In this document: positions 5,955 through 6,519 of the stretch, piece by piece | How positions within the stretch are numbered: position 1 is the first letter of the stretch | Layout of the letters: every line of letters begins with the position of its first letter | NCBI GenBank assembly: GCA_030624785.1 | Contig: JAUXJK010000118.1 | Location: 1 to 6,519 of the forward strand | DNA length: 6,519 nt | From: Actinomycetes bacterium | GTDB taxonomy: Bacteria; Actinomycetota; Thermoleophilia; Gaiellales; Gaiellaceae | Direction of reading: 5' to 3' | Notes under the pieces: generated by a model | The model's database searches: none | Told to the model about the DNA's origin: nothing | Seen by the model: only the letters and a program-made list of their open reading frames with translations | Translations under genes and position numbers: made by a program

Positions 5955-6519
5955 GTGAGCGGGTCGTCATCGATTGATGTGTTCGAGTCGAAGCTTTCTG
6001 ACTATGTGTTCGAGCGCTCCGAAGAGGGACGCGCCGTCCGCGTGGGCGAGAAGGAGACGAGCGAGCAGGCCGCGATCGTCGCTCGCTACAGCGATCTGTT
6101 CACGCGGGCGACGCTCGAGGAGATCTCGCGCCACGTAGACGCGGCGCCGGATTCGGAACGTGAGAGGCTCGAGCGGCTCGAGGAAGCATGTCTGAATGGC
6201 CTGCTCGCAATCGAACTGGCAGAGGCCTCCGACGCTCTAGAAAACGCGATTCTGGCAACAGAGGTCGCCTTCGACGGGGAGACCATGCCACTGCGGTCGG
6301 CCCAGGCGCAACTCGCGGTGCGGGAGAGCTACGCAGAAAGAGATGAGCTCGGGAAGATCGTCGCTGAGGCCTCCGCCGAGCACAACAGCGACCGGCTGAG
6401 CCTCATCGAGCACGCCGAGTCGTTGGAGGCCGAGCTCATCGGCCAACCGAACGCGATACAACGGAGCGCAGATTTGAAGCAGATTGATCTGTACGCGGCT
6501 CGGGATTCCGTTGGCGCGG
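5955..6519 (+). CDS. Alpha-helical protein, probable N-terminal part of an M3-like metallopeptidase family protein (3' end outside window)
   Basis: The frame is open from the GTG at 5955 to the window edge: 188 residues without a stop. It is rich in Glu, Ala, Leu and Arg, has no signal peptide or membrane segment, and should be almost entirely helical. Visible blocks are 'ARYSDLFTRATLEEISRHV' (about 43-61), 'ERERLERLEEACLNGLLAIELAEASDALENA' (in part, about 68-98), 'ATEVAFDGETMPLRSAQAQLAVRESYAERDEL' (in part, about 101-131) and 'SADLKQIDLYAA' (171-182). The pattern of helical repeats, an 'x-V-x-x-D-G-x-x-x-P-x-R' hairpin, then 'ADLK-x-ID-L' resembles, from memory, the N-terminal region of large M3/M2-like metallopeptidase-family proteins of actinobacteria and Chloroflexi. 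The zinc motif HExxH would lie beyond the window, so neither the family nor activity can be confirmed. GGAGG at 5940-5944 supports the start. It sits where recO often follows era. Confidence 0.6.
   Translation, partial: MSGSSSIDVFESKLSDYVFERSEEGRAVRVGEKETSEQAAIVARYSDLFTRATLEEISRHVDAAPDSERERLERLEEACLNGLLAIELAEASDALENAILATEVAFDGETMPLRSAQAQLAVRESYAERDELGKIVAEASAEHNSDRLSLIEHAESLEAELIGQPNAIQRSADLKQIDLYAARDSVGA

Noticed and set aside
6167..6183. Near-tandem CTCGAG repeats (GGCTCGAGCGGCTCGAGG)
   Set aside because: It encodes ERLERLEE-type helical sequence in the last gene, so the repeat is explained by the amphipathic protein sequence and codon bias, not by a regulatory site.

Overview
The window is gene-dense, GC-rich bacterial chromosomal DNA. 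It reads entirely on the + strand as one compact operon: ten coding regions, two of them cut by the window edges, with no intergenic gap longer than 22 bases. I see no RNA gene, mobile element, CRISPR array or convincing terminator. The high GC content, frequent GTG starts, a Gram-positive-type undecaprenol/diacylglycerol kinase and a gene order resembling the Bacillus prmA-to-era cluster suggest an actinobacterial or related lineage (perhaps Coriobacteriia- or Thermoleophilia-like). That placement is inference and is not secure.

Layout. Bases 1-471 encode the C-terminal half of the ribosomal protein L11 methyltransferase PrmA. Next comes the tRNA ms2t6A37 methylthiotransferase MtaB (about 461-1669), a HIT-family nucleotide hydrolase/transferase (1673-2005), a GatB/YqeY-domain protein (2002-2445), the PhoH ATPase (2442-3500), the rRNA-maturation endoribonuclease YbeY (3497-3874), an undecaprenol/diacylglycerol kinase fused to a PAP2 phosphatase-like domain (3871-4686), cytidine deaminase (4683-5075) and the ribosome-assembly GTPase Era (5072-5932). 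The last 565 bases hold the N-terminal part of an alpha-helical protein, starting at a GTG at 5955. It has no stop before the window edge and is tentatively the N-terminal region of an M3-like metallopeptidase-family protein.

How the genes fit together. PrmA, MtaB, YqeY (by analogy), PhoH, YbeY and Era all belong to translation: ribosomal protein modification, tRNA modification and 16S rRNA/30S maturation. The kinase-PAP2 fusion handles the lipid carrier for cell-wall synthesis, and cytidine deaminase is pyrimidine salvage. This mixture is the conserved 'ribosome plus envelope' neighbourhood seen in many Gram-positive bacteria. Compared with B. subtilis, rsmE, rpsU, the 7TM-HD gene (yqfF) and recO are missing from their usual places.

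Most notable points: six consecutive gene junctions are 4-base ATGA/GTGA stop-start overlaps, half of them without a Shine-Dalgarno sequence; YbeY is divergent, lacking about 11 residues before its metal-binding motif and with Leu in place of a highly conserved Arg; and a kinase and a potentially opposing phosphatase-like domain share one polypeptide. Nothing here amounts to a clearly new system. It is mostly a conserved housekeeping operon with some unusual details.
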